This document shows positions 45,840 through 54,528 of a stretch of 64,000 nucleotides of DNA, in pieces. The notes under the pieces were generated by a model. It was given only the letters and a program-made list of their open reading frames with translations, ran no database searches and was not told where the DNA came from. Each line of letters starts with the position of its first letter. The first letter of the stretch is position 1. This DNA comes from Pyrinomonadaceae bacterium (GTDB taxonomy: Bacteria; Acidobacteriota; Blastocatellia; Pyrinomonadales; Pyrinomonadaceae), in the NCBI GenBank assembly GCA_030841085.1, contig JAVEDP010000024.1, forward strand, positions 62,001-126,000. The letters run 5' to 3'. The position numbers and the translations under genes were made by a program.

Positions 45840-48800
45840 ATGGACATTGAATCATTCGTTAACTGCGGAACCTGCGGTCATCCAATCCAGCTATCTCTTG
45901 ATCTGCAATCTATAGAGTTCCCAGATGACGACGAGCTTCTCATCCAGTTCTACGAGGGCAGGCTTAACGTCATCGAATGTCCAGTGTGTAAGAATAAAAT
46001 CCCGCTGGGCACGCCGCTGTTAGTAACCAATACAAAACAAAACTCGACGATCATAGTTATCCCCGATGAGCAACGCGCGAAACTGGAAGAACTTGTGACG
46101 GAACTTCCTGATGACTTCAATATTGAATATTGCTCAGACTATCCGGCTCTCTACCGTGCCATGGTTCCCTGGTTTAATGACGAGGTAGTACCGGTAATGA
46201 AAATGATCCTGACGAATAAGTTCTATGATCAACCTATGGAGACCCAAATCGAGCAGTTGTCGCCGTTTTTCCTTCGTGTTTTCAAGAGCGAGGTTGATGG
46301 CACATTAATGCAACCAATCCTTCGGTTAACGGGTTCGCCTGCTAAACAGAAAGAGTGGGTGGAAGGCATCTACGACCTAATTGTCACTGGTCTAATCAGA
46401 CAACTTCTCGAGTGGAGTGTGAACTCTCGTGAAATTCATGAGATGAATTCTTTGGTGCGAGAGCGAATTCCTTCAAAATGCATTACCGACAATGTTCTGT
46501 CCACCGTACTTGGTTACTCCATGGGCTTTAAAGATCCGTGGAGCGATTCAACCGATTTCCGTAAGGGGTTTCTTCGCGCGTATCTCAATTCCATAGTTCA
46601 TTCACATGCGGGAAAAGAGAATCCTGAGGGAGACATTTGGGCCACTTATCTTTACTGCGTTTGGAAGCTGGGTCAGGACGAGAGCGTAACTCTGGATACG
46701 CAGCTTGTTTTGCCAGGCGAAGTCATTCGTCAGACCGTTGCATTTCCCGACCTTTGGAATGTTACTGCTACAGCAGACAACCTGGATAAGTCAGACGATC
46801 GAATGGCGATAATGACGGATCGGCTTGAAATGATGAAGGCGTTCGGCTTTCAAGCTGAATTTGAGGAGACGTTCCTTACTCTTCCGATTGGGATTGACGC
46901 TCCCACTGATGATCCGGTTGCCGAAGAGAAGCTCAGTGCTTCATTCGTGAGCGTGACGCTAAAGCACTATCCGTTCAATACCAATCCTGATCAAAGCATT
47001 GAGATGGGACGTATCGTTGGCGGACACGTGACAGTGCTTCTAAACAACGGCCTAAAAGATGTGGCCATGTCAGTAGCGAAAGAGATGCTCGATCGCTCCG
47101 TAGCATCGGGCGATCACTTTGCTGCGATTTCGATCGGGGCACGAGTTGTTGAAGGGCTAAACAACGCACAGGAATTCGCACAAGCCGTTGAAATAACATC
47201 TCCACTGTTATCTTTGCTGGATGACGATGCAATTCACAATGCGTTGGGTGCAAGCCAGCCCTCGCTGATGATGGACTTCTTCAACGAGGTGGGCAATGTG
47301 ATGCGTCATTGGCACGAGTACGACTTGGCTCTGAAAATGTATTCGTTTGCTGAAGACATTTATGAAATTATTCCAGAAGAAAAAAGAGATCTGCACTCCA
47401 TATCTGTCTTGAATCGTAATAGGGCGCTCGTCTATCGCGATATGGGGAGTTACAAAAGGGCAAAGACTTTACTTGACGCCGAACTTGCTCAACATCCTAA
47501 TGATCCCTCGCGGTTTTTTAATCTAGTAATGCTTAACATTCGGACGAACAACTTTCCGGAGGCGCTGAAGGGCTTGAATCAAATCATCGCTATGATTGCT
47601 GATAAGAAGCCCACCATTGAATGGTCGGATTATTTTCTTTGTCGGGCAGAGCTAGGACGGACCTTGGGCAATGCTGAAGAAGGACTGCAAGACCTCATCC
47701 GTGCTTACGACATCGCATCTGTAGCAAAATCCAATAGGAGCCTTCGTATAGCGGCCTTAGCGATGAGGTTCCGCAGCGATGAGGAGCAGGGACGTGAGTT
47801 TATTCAAAAATGCTTACGCACCTTATTGGCGGCGTTGGGTGACAAGGAGCGCCGCTCAGACCCGACTCTGATCGTAACGATAGTCACTCAAATCGCTGAA
47901 AGGTATTTGGAGGAAGGAAACGCGCATGATTTCGTCGCGTTATTTCAACCGGAATTCGAATGGCTTGAAGGCTGGAATCTGACTTTTCCGTGGCAGTACG
48001 ACTACGTCCGTGGATGGCTAGCGTATGAGTTGGGCGACACAAAAGCGGCTTGGCTACGATTAGAAAGCGCTGCGAATAAGATCGACGAGAGGGTTCCGCA
48101 AGCCGAAGATGTTTCGTTCTCACCCACTTGGATGCATGACAAAGAGCGCTTTCAGCAACGCCTTTCTTCCGTTGCCATCGAATTAGTGCGGCAACATGAT
48201 TTGCCGAACACTGAACTCTTGAAGGTGTATGAACTCACCAACGGACGCGAAATCGCAGCCAGACTTGGGGTGTCTTTTTCGCCCGAGGAGATAATTTCGG
48301 GAATTGGCGTAATAGCAGAGAAAACGAACCGCAGTATCCAGGTGTTCTTTCCGTTAGTCGAGGAGAAGACGGTTCACTTATGTTGTCTGTCGTCAGATTC
48401 ACGCCACCCAAAAGTTCTCGACCAGGGTCGGTGGGATCGAGATGAACTTCATAGAATGAGAAAGCAAACCTACCACGCGCTCAAACAGGCTAATCCGGCC
48501 GACTTGTCAGTGCTAGATCGCAGGATGCGATCCTGGAATGAATTCAGTTTGTCGTTTGGCAAAGCGATAGCCCCACATGTGGGCGAATCTGATCACGTTT
48601 GCATTTTGCCCGGTAGGGACCTTACGGGTTTGCCTCTCCATCTTGTTCAATTGCCGTGTGGCATTAGTTTGCTCGAACGAAACACTGTTACGTATGCGCC
48701 TAACTTTGCGATGCTGTTTGCACCACATAACACAGCCCCCTCAAAGTCGATAGCTATAGTTACTGTGACGAAGAGGAGAGACTCTGAGCGATTCCGTGAT

Positions 48801-49406
48801 AGGGCTAATAATACCAGTAATGAACTGGTTGACTTGTTTCAGAATTGGGAAGTTCACGAACTTAACGGGCTTGACGCTAGTGCGAGCAGGACCTTGGACT
48901 TGGTTCAACGAGTCAGCGAGTTAGTCTTTATTTGTCACGGTGCTTATGCGGGCACAGGACGTGGATACGGCGTCTGTGTTTCCGATGGACACCAGCTTCC
49001 ACCAAGCTTATTTCCCATAGCCGAGGTTCCCGAATTGGAACGATTTGTTCTCACTTGGGACGATTTTGAGGAAGTAGCTTCGTGTCCTGATGTTGTAATA
49101 TCAATCGCCTGCTCAAGCGGACTAACTGAAGTCGTACCTGGAGGCACTCGTTACGGTCTTGAGCAGACTTTATTCGGCCATGGGACACGAGCGTTAATCA
49201 GTCCACTTTGGGATATAGATCAAGAATCAGGATTAGATTGGGTAACAACGTTCTGCCGTGCACAAAGTCAAAACCCGAAGCAATGGATTGAGGAGACCTA
49301 CCGGGAAACAGCTTTAGCGCACAAGGAGCGTTTTCCCCACCAGTATTTTTGGGGAAGTTTCACGCTGAACGGCTCTTTATTTTCGAGAGGTGACCACGAT
49401 GAGTGA
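45840..49406 (+). CDS. CpXC-TPR-CHAT protein, caspase-like protease candidate
   Basis: This 1188-residue protein has an N-terminal CpXC-like zinc module (C9, C12, C47, C50: VNCGTCGH and IECPVCKN). A long helical middle with TPR-type repeats follows, from about residue 390 to 780. The C-terminal CHAT domain has its likely catalytic His near residue 1031 (VFICHGAYAG) and Cys near 1090 (ISIACSSGL), then GTRALISPLWDID. CHAT proteases in bacteria often act in defence, where a sensor triggers cleavage of a partner. Its last codons overlap the start of a small membrane-protein gene, so the two are translationally coupled and may be protease and target. The target idea is inference. Confidence 0.82.
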   Translation: MDIESFVNCGTCGHPIQLSLDLQSIEFPDDDELLIQFYEGRLNVIECPVCKNKIPLGTPLLVTNTKQNSTIIVIPDEQRAKLEELVTELPDDFNIEYCSDYPALYRAMVPWFNDEVVPVMKMILTNKFYDQPMETQIEQLSPFFLRVFKSEVDGTLMQPILRLTGSPAKQKEWVEGIYDLIVTGLIRQLLEWSVNSREIHEMNSLVRERIPSKCITDNVLSTVLGYSMGFKDPWSDSTDFRKGFLRAYLNSIVHSHAGKENPEGDIWATYLYCVWKLGQDESVTLDTQLVLPGEVIRQTVAFPDLWNVTATADNLDKSDDRMAIMTDRLEMMKAFGFQAEFEETFLTLPIGIDAPTDDPVAEEKLSASFVSVTLKHYPFNTNPDQSIEMGRIVGGHVTVLLNNGLKDVAMSVAKEMLDRSVASGDHFAAISIGARVVEGLNNAQEFAQAVEITSPLLSLLDDDAIHNALGASQPSLMMDFFNEVGNVMRHWHEYDLALKMYSFAEDIYEIIPEEKRDLHSISVLNRNRALVYRDMGSYKRAKTLLDAELAQHPNDPSRFFNLVMLNIRTNNFPEALKGLNQIIAMIADKKPTIEWSDYFLCRAELGRTLGNAEEGLQDLIRAYDIASVAKSNRSLRIAALAMRFRSDEEQGREFIQKCLRTLLAALGDKERRSDPTLIVTIVTQIAERYLEEGNAHDFVALFQPEFEWLEGWNLTFPWQYDYVRGWLAYELGDTKAAWLRLESAANKIDERVPQAEDVSFSPTWMHDKERFQQRLSSVAIELVRQHDLPNTELLKVYELTNGREIAARLGVSFSPEEIISGIGVIAEKTNRSIQVFFPLVEEKTVHLCCLSSDSRHPKVLDQGRWDRDELHRMRKQTYHALKQANPADLSVLDRRMRSWNEFSLSFGKAIAPHVGESDHVCILPGRDLTGLPLHLVQLPCGISLLERNTVTYAPNFAMLFAPHNTAPSKSIAIVTVTKRRDSERFRDRANNTSNELVDLFQNWEVHELNGLDASASRTLDLVQRVSELVFICHGAYAGTGRGYGVCVSDGHQLPPSLFPIAEVPELERFVLTWDDFEEVASCPDVVISIACSSGLTEVVPGGTRYGLEQTLFGHGTRALISPLWDIDQESGLDWVTTFCRAQSQNPKQWIEETYRETALAHKERFPHQYFWGSFTLNGSLFSRGDHDE

Positions 49407-49869
49407 TTTGGCCAATTCAATCGAAAAACTGGCGCGAGAGGAAACACTCGAAGCGGCTCAGAATCTGGCGCTACAAATTTCGCAGAATGCATCGCCAGGT
49501 GAGCCGGAAGAAGAACTCCTGAAACCGTTCATAGAGAAACCCTATGAACACATTCAAGAAATTGAGCAGTTGGCTCGGCTGGTACTGCTAACCGCCGCTG
49601 CCGATTCTGAAAACGAGGAAGCGGTGAGATCTGCAATACAGGGGGCTGGTAGAAAGCAGTTGATTCTTGGAGGTGCAGAGATTGTGGCATTAGCGACCCT
49701 GGGCCTCTTCGCACTAAACCTTTTGGTAACAAAAGGAAAGTCGTCGGAACGCCATACAGTTAAAATTGACGAACAGGACGGCAAGACTACGTTTGTAATT
49801 GAAAATGAAGTCTCATATGGAATCAGTCCATCTCTAGGACAACTGCTCAAATCATATTTCGGGAGATAG
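49399..49869 (+). CDS. Small membrane protein coupled to the CHAT protein
   Basis: The ATG at 49399 lies within the last codons of the CHAT gene (ATGAGTGA); 156 residues. The N-terminal half is helical and acidic. One membrane segment lies near residues 95-114 (AEIVALATLGLFALNLLVTK), then a beta-like tail (KTTFVIENEVSYGIS) and a basic end. It has no recognised family. The coupling suggests a function together with the CHAT protease, as substrate, membrane effector or inhibitor. Confidence 0.65.
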   Translation: MSDLANSIEKLAREETLEAAQNLALQISQNASPGEPEEELLKPFIEKPYEHIQEIEQLARLVLLTAAADSENEEAVRSAIQGAGRKQLILGGAEIVALATLGLFALNLLVTKGKSSERHTVKIDEQDGKTTFVIENEVSYGISPSLGQLLKSYFGR

Positions 49870-49952
49870 GAAACAGGCCGCACAGAGCACTGTGCCATGA
49901 ATGACACAGTGTCGGATTGGCGAAAATTTCCGAAAATGCTATTCTCCGCCTC

Positions 49953-50225
49953 ATGGCGGCCTGCATCGTATCATTCGTGGACTTGGACGGCATTCGCCAT
50001 TCGGTCGAAGTTGAGGCGGAGGGTTTGTACGAAGCCTCGGTTTTAGGTTTGTGTGCTTTTCGCAAGCATGAACTTGAGCCAGGTGGGTTAACTCAATTGG
50101 AAGTTGAAGTACGCAGCTCGGTCAAGCACACCTTAACAGTGACGAAGGTTCGAGAATGGCTGCAACGTGGCGTCAGGACGCCAAAAGAGGCAGTCCTGAA
50201 GGAGCGCTTGCGAGCCTTACTCTGA
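49953..50225 (+). CDS. Small conserved hypothetical protein
   Basis: A 90-residue protein beginning MAACIVSFVDLDGIRHSVEV; an in-frame start 36 bases upstream is possible. Beta strands, then a helix, then LTVTKVREWLQRGVRTPKEA. It is short but has a plausible compact alpha-beta fold and lacks membrane segments. It lies 83 bases after the CHAT partner and may belong to the same transcript. Function unknown. Confidence 0.6.
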   Translation: MAACIVSFVDLDGIRHSVEVEAEGLYEASVLGLCAFRKHELEPGGLTQLEVEVRSSVKHTLTVTKVREWLQRGVRTPKEAVLKERLRALL

Positions 50226-50455
50226 TTTAGTTGAAGAAATGTGTTTGGACGTTATGGTCCAAATTCCCTGCAAGTCTCTGAGTACATCAGCGCCCTATCC
50301 GAAATGTCGCCGACGAAAACTCAAATCAGGATGCTCGGCTGTAATGAGGAAATGGAATGAAAGCTGAGGCCTTACTCAAAGTACCGTTAGGTGTGCCGAT
50401 AGGAAGATGCAAAAAGTGTTGCATTTATCTGCCGGACCTCTTAATGCCTGACTGA

Positions 50456-50587
50456 TTGACTGCGGTGGAGAACTGAATAGAATGTTCAGACAAAGGCGTT
50501 GGTTGCTGGGGTGAGGACAGTAACTGTGGGGCTGAAAGTCTCGCGCCAACCTTGAGAGCCCGGTCAAAAGCCGGGCTTTCGGTTTTT
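50456..50587 (+). ncRNA. Candidate small RNA of about 100 nucleotides with own promoter and terminator
   Basis: TTGACT (50456-50461), 16 bases, then TAGAAT (50478-50483) form a good sigma-70 promoter. About 75 bases past the likely start near 50490 is a clear intrinsic terminator: AGCCCGG, seven-base loop, CCGGGCT, then TTCGGTTTTT (50557-50587). Between them are a small hairpin, ACAGTAACTGT, and GGTTG/CAACC words that can pair. No coding frame of note fits. It lies in the 560-base gap before the XRE gene. Confidence 0.5.
50557..50587 (+). terminator. Intrinsic terminator
   Basis: A seven-pair GC-rich stem (AGCCCGG/CCGGGCT) followed by TTCGGTTTTT. It ends the candidate small RNA and would also stop read-through from the CHAT transcript. 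Confidence 0.75.
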
Positions 50588-50788
50588 AAGGGTGCTTACT
50601 ATAGCGCCGTCCACCTGATGTGGATTTCTCTTTTCCGTCCTCTGAGGATTGCTATCACTCAGTTGGCCCAAGCTGTCGTACTAAAACATCAAGAGTGTGG
50701 TGCCCGAAGTCTTGTGCCGACATGATCCTGAGTTGAAAGAGTAACCATTGATATAGACGAGTCTCTGATGTACCTGGCACCCTTTCCT

Positions 50789-51106
50789 TCAGTGCTTTTT
50801 CCTCCTTATCGAACGCGTAGCTCTCATCTTTATATGCTTGGCTACGCTTGGTAGTCGGCTAGGTAAATCCAATTCGTCATCAACAATTAGATCCAAACAG
50901 ATTCCTGCGGTCCGCGCATATCTCAAGAGAACGTGAAGAGGTGGTTCGCGATCTCCAGTTTCGTAGTTGGAGATATTGGTGCGAGAAAACTTTCCGTCGA
51001 GGTTCAATTGTCTAAGCATCTCGTTCTGCGATAGACCGAGCGCTGAGCGGATTTTCAGGAGCTTTTCAGAAAGACGGACCTGCTTCTGTCGCGGATATTT
51101 TCCCAT
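50789..51106 (-). CDS. XRE-family transcriptional regulator
   Basis: The start at ATG 51106 follows AGGAGGAG; 105 residues. The helix-turn-helix lies about residues 14-50 (KLLKIRSALGLSQNEMLRQL, then RTNISNYETGDREPP), followed by a short tail with LDLIVDDELDLP and a basic end. An 18-base palindrome lies about 50 bases upstream and could be its own operator. It may act as a switch for the nearby regulatory genes. Confidence 0.8.
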   Translation of the reverse strand: MGKYPRQKQVRLSEKLLKIRSALGLSQNEMLRQLNLDGKFSRTNISNYETGDREPPLHVLLRYARTAGICLDLIVDDELDLPSRLPSVAKHIKMRATRSIRRKKH

Positions 51107-51154
51107 ATCAGTCAGCTCCTCCTGACGGGAAATCCGCAACATAAGGCTTGAGGT

Positions 51155-51172
51155 TAGCTGCAATTGCAGCTA
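51155..51172. promoter_or_regulatory. Palindromic operator of the XRE gene
   Basis: TAGCTGCAATTGCAGCTA is a perfect 18-base palindrome, 49 bases upstream of the XRE gene start, where an autoregulatory site would be. Confidence 0.6.
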
Positions 51173-51542
51173 CTCTATTGATAGAAGAGAGGATCGCCGT
51201 GAGCCGTAGTAGTTTTTGCTCAGCGGCGATGCTCATCAATTCTCTTGTAGAGCGACGCCTTGCATTGTCAAAGATTCAGCGTAGGTAAGATACCAAAGGA
51301 CTAGGTAGCCGAGGAAGCATCGGCGGGACGCTTCACGCGATGCCAGTTCAACATGTGTATTGCAATGAATGAGTTCTTCAGCATCTTTGAGCACACTATG
51401 ACCGAGCTGCCGTGAGGCCGCTTTTTTGTATTCGTTGTAAGGACTACTTGAAGGTAGTGTCGAAGTAACTGTCGAGAAACGTAGCCTCGACGCTCACTCG
51501 CTAGGTGGCTACCAAATCAAGCAGGTTCCCTAGTTGGGCCAT
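51173..51542. other. Intergenic region with a terminator-like hairpin
   Basis: About 370 bases without a supported gene between the XRE gene and the GDLPTAG peptide gene. At 51406-51428 an imperfect stem (GCTGCC GTGA GGCCGC) is followed by six T residues on the plus strand. Without a clear promoter it is not called as an RNA. Confidence 0.35.
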
Positions 51543-51779
51543 CTAAACAGTTAGCAAGCCGAGCGCGGCTAGTAAGGCAGACAGCGCAGTCTCTGATAGC
51601 TGCTCAGCCAAGCCAGCAGTTGGTAAATCGCCTGGCGAAGTTGTTCCCGTCGCGGGCGACGAAATCCCGGCAGTGGGTAAGTCGCCTGGCGACGTTAATC
51701 CTGCGGTTGGTAAGTCGCCTGCCAAAGCTGAGACTGCTAGTAAGCAAGTCAAAGCTATCGCCGATAGTAATCGTTTCAT
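51543..51779 (-). CDS. Secreted small peptide with GDLPTAG repeats
   Basis: A 78-residue protein with AGGAG seven bases before the ATG. Residues 1-20 are a signal peptide (MKRLLSAIALTCLLAVSALA), and cleavage after ALA leaves GDLPTAG at the very start of the mature form. GDLPTAG occurs three times (21-27, 32-38, 50-56), separated by LTSP, ISSP and ATGTTSP; residues 57-78 are hydrophobic and helical (LSETALSALLAALGLLTV). The repeats also show in the DNA, and the gene lies head to head with a TPR-HTH regulator 160 bases away. An exported signal peptide is a natural reading but is not established. A small adhesin-like or toxin-like peptide is also possible. Confidence 0.7.
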   Translation of the reverse strand: MKRLLSAIALTCLLAVSALAGDLPTAGLTSPGDLPTAGISSPATGTTSPGDLPTAGLAEQLSETALSALLAALGLLTV

Positions 51780-51939
51780 AGGTGGTCTCCTGAAATTTAG
51801 AGTTGACGATGCAAGATTTGTTACATCGATTGTGAATACAACAGTATCCGGAAGCTCTTGGCAAGGTCTTAGGAGGCAGTTAGTATTCGGCTCGTTACTT
51901 CGCCAGTTTCCTTACATTCAATAGAAAGGTCATCCTCTC

Positions 51940-53442
51940 ATGAAGATAGGTTCGCCGAAGTTGGACACATCTGACCTGTCGCCGAATCACGAAGCACTCG
52001 AACGCTGTCGGGTGGCTTTAGACCTTCGGGACAAGAGTGACTACGAGGGTGTTCGCCAAGTAATGCTTCCGTTGTGGAAGCATCTAGGCGACGTTCCGGA
52101 GGTTAAGGGCCTCGAACCTCCAGTCGCTGCCGAGGTCTTGCTGTGTGTTGGAATCTTTACGAGTTGGATCGGCAGCAGAGAGGGGATAGAGAAATCTCAA
52201 GAGACTGCCAAGAACTTGATCGGCAAAGCAATGTCAATCTTCGAATCGCTCGGAGATTCACTAAAGGTGGCGGAATCACGCGCGGAGATTGCTTATTGCT
52301 ACTTTCGTGAAGGCGGTTTAGATGAAGCGAGAATAATGCTCACTGAGGCGATGCAAAAATTAACGCCTCAAGGAATTACAAAAGCGCGGGCACTGCTTAA
52401 ATTGGTAGTTGTTGAGTGGTCAGCTTCGCAATACAACGTGGCCTTGGAGATTCTCACTAACAACGCTTCTCTTTTTACGAGGATCAGTAACCATGTCATC
52501 AGAGGTTGTTATCATAACGAATTCGCGATTGTGCTTAGACACCTGGCCGAGTGGGAGCCACTCAACCGCGAGAGACTTTTAGAACAGGCAGTAAAAGAAT
52601 TTAAGACTGCTGGTAATCATTTTCGGTTAGCAAAGAATAAAGTCTTTGCCGCGTGCGTGAAAAACAATGTGGCTCTCATCCTTCTTAACCTGGGCCGGTT
52701 CAAGGATGCCCATAAAAACCTAGAAGAGGCGCGCCGCCTCTCAGTGAGTACAAAAAACAAAGTGCAGGTGGCAGTAATCGACGAAAGTCGTGCACAAGTG
52801 TTTATCGCCGAAAGAAAGTTCAAAGCAGCGGAAGAAGTGGCCCGTCATGCCGTACGCGTCTTAGACAAGAGTGACCATCAGGGCCATTTGGCAGAAGCGT
52901 TGATCACACATGGCATTGCCCTGGCGCGTCTCGGCAAAAATGATCACGCCCTGTTCACTCTCCAAAGGGCCTTTGCGATAGCTCAGGAGGCGGGAACCCT
53001 AAACAAAGCCGGCTTGGCCGCCCTGACAATAATCGAAGAACTCGACGAGGCTCCGACAGAAACCGTGTCGTTTGCTTTTGATCGCGCTAGCGAGTGGTTG
53101 CCGGGCCCGGAGAGCGAAGAGTTATGGCCCAGACTTAACGCGGCCGCGCGAAAGGTTTTCGCTCGGCTGCATGGGGAAGTGGGTACTGAAGTAGATACCC
53201 AAGCGCTCACGATCAGACCGTTCAAGCTTCACGAAGAAGTACACAGGCTTGAGGAAATGCTCATTCGCAATACACTTTCGGAAGTGAACGGAAGAATTAC
53301 TCGTGCCGCCCAACACATGGGACTGAGTTATCAGGGTCTGGCTTACATAATTCAGCGGCGGCATCCAAAGTTACTAAAAGAGCGTTCGCCGGTGCGAACT
53401 CGCGCTCGCAAAAAAGCCACCGAAAACCAGTCAGCATCCTAA
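51940..53442 (+). CDS. TPR protein with C-terminal Fis-like HTH, putative peptide-sensing regulator
   Basis: This 500-residue protein has AAAGG upstream. Most of it is TPR-like helical repeats (for example KVAESRAEIAYCYFREGGLD and ALITHGIALARLGKNDHALF). A Fis-type helix-turn-helix lies near residues 445-470 (NGRITRAAQHMGLSYQGLAY), then a basic tail. TPR plus DNA-binding domain is the plan of RRNPP-type peptide receptors, though those have the HTH at the N-terminus. The divergent neighbour encodes a secreted repeat peptide. Downstream is a truncated paralogue. The domains are clear; the sensing role is inferred from the arrangement. Confidence 0.75.
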   Translation: MKIGSPKLDTSDLSPNHEALERCRVALDLRDKSDYEGVRQVMLPLWKHLGDVPEVKGLEPPVAAEVLLCVGIFTSWIGSREGIEKSQETAKNLIGKAMSIFESLGDSLKVAESRAEIAYCYFREGGLDEARIMLTEAMQKLTPQGITKARALLKLVVVEWSASQYNVALEILTNNASLFTRISNHVIRGCYHNEFAIVLRHLAEWEPLNRERLLEQAVKEFKTAGNHFRLAKNKVFAACVKNNVALILLNLGRFKDAHKNLEEARRLSVSTKNKVQVAVIDESRAQVFIAERKFKAAEEVARHAVRVLDKSDHQGHLAEALITHGIALARLGKNDHALFTLQRAFAIAQEAGTLNKAGLAALTIIEELDEAPTETVSFAFDRASEWLPGPESEELWPRLNAAARKVFARLHGEVGTEVDTQALTIRPFKLHEEVHRLEEMLIRNTLSEVNGRITRAAQHMGLSYQGLAYIIQRRHPKLLKERSPVRTRARKKATENQSAS

Positions 53443-53464
53443 ACGTGATCCAGAAGAAACGGCA

Positions 53465-54157
53465 GTGGCTGAAATCGACGAATTTTTACAAAAAGTCTTA
53501 GCTGATCAAAGAGAATGGGACGCGGATCCTACGCCGCAAACACCAGCGTATGCGCTGCTCGCCGCAGGGAGAGTTAAAGAGGCTGAAACGTTGGCGCACA
53601 AGGTGGTTTCGGATCTGGAGCAAGATGATGCCGCCACGAGTGAGAACATAGGCTTCAACAATCAGAACTCACTCGCGGAGAACAACGCCCGATTAAATCA
53701 TTTGGCTGATGCCTTAATTGCGCACGGCATTGCGCTAGCGCGATTGAAAAAGTTGGAAGCAGCCCAGGCAACCTTGGAACGAGCGATCGCCGTGGCGCTA
53801 GAAGCGGGCGCGCCAGACAAAGCGGGTTTGGGCGCTTTGACGATGATTGAAGAGCTGGAGCAGCTTTCTCGCGAAAGTCTGTTGAGCGCTTACGAGCAAG
53901 CTAGCGTCGGAATGGCAAAGATGCGTAACCGGAAACTACAGTGGCGAGTAATTGGTGCCGCGAAGAAAGTGATGGCTAGTTTTCGGAGCGAAATGAACTC
54001 TGACAGGGCGCTGGAAATACTTCTAGCGAGACCCGCTAGCTTGCAGGAGCCAATCCTTCCTTCTGAAGGAACGTTGATTGTCGAACTGAATCATAGAGTG
54101 TTGTTCAAGAGACGAACTGAGGTTCACCGTCGTTCACCAAAGAGTGACTTGAGATAG
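53465..54157 (+). CDS. Truncated TPR paralogue lacking an intact HTH
   Basis: A 230-residue protein from a GTG start 22 bases after the TPR-HTH gene. Its middle part repeats that gene: ALIAHGIALARLKKLEAAQA, and AGLGALTMIEELEQ compared with AGLAALTIIEELDE. Where the paralogue has its HTH, this protein has a short altered end (RRTEVHRRSPKSDLR), as if part of the HTH were deleted. It may be a decaying duplicate or a modulator that binds the same ligand or partner without binding DNA. The start has only a weak ribosome site, so coupling to the upstream gene is likely. Confidence 0.65.
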   Translation: MAEIDEFLQKVLADQREWDADPTPQTPAYALLAAGRVKEAETLAHKVVSDLEQDDAATSENIGFNNQNSLAENNARLNHLADALIAHGIALARLKKLEAAQATLERAIAVALEAGAPDKAGLGALTMIEELEQLSRESLLSAYEQASVGMAKMRNRKLQWRVIGAAKKVMASFRSEMNSDRALEILLARPASLQEPILPSEGTLIVELNHRVLFKRRTEVHRRSPKSDLR

Positions 54158-54209
54158 ATTCGGTCGCCGGCACATTCAATAATGCGGGGAACGAATGGTG
54201 CCGCGAAAA

Positions 54210-54276
54210 CGCCACGTAAGAGGACGACGTGGCGTAGAGACCGGCACGGCCTCCCAAACGTGCCGGTCTTACCTTT
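54210..54276. terminator. Two tandem hairpins between convergent genes
   Basis: CGCCACGT (54210-54217) pairs with ACGTGGCG (54227-54234). AGACCGGCACG (54238-54248) pairs with CGTGCCGGTCT (54259-54269), followed by TACCTTTC. They lie after the TPR genes and before the end of the convergent activator gene, where a terminator is expected. The rest of the gap to 54528 holds nothing I can name. Confidence 0.6.
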
Positions 54277-54528
54277 CTCGGAGGGACGCCCCGATTTGGA
54301 CTAACGTGGGATACGAGTAGCGTCGGACTCGGCGAATGCTGCCGAATCCAGACGGAGCGAGGCAAAGGTCCTTGGAGACTTGCTGTGAAGCATTTCCCCG
54401 ACCACGCCTCGCTTTCGTTCTGATGTTGCGGTGTGGACTGTGTGGCGAGAATGACCAGGATGATCTTGGTAGGTGAGCCATAGCAAATATGAGGACAGTT
54501 GATGCTATGCGAATGTGAAACAACTACG

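Noticed and set aside
54269-54523. An 84-codon minus-strand frame before the sigma-54 activator
   Set aside because: No ribosome site, overlaps the terminator region and its product has no recognisable feature.
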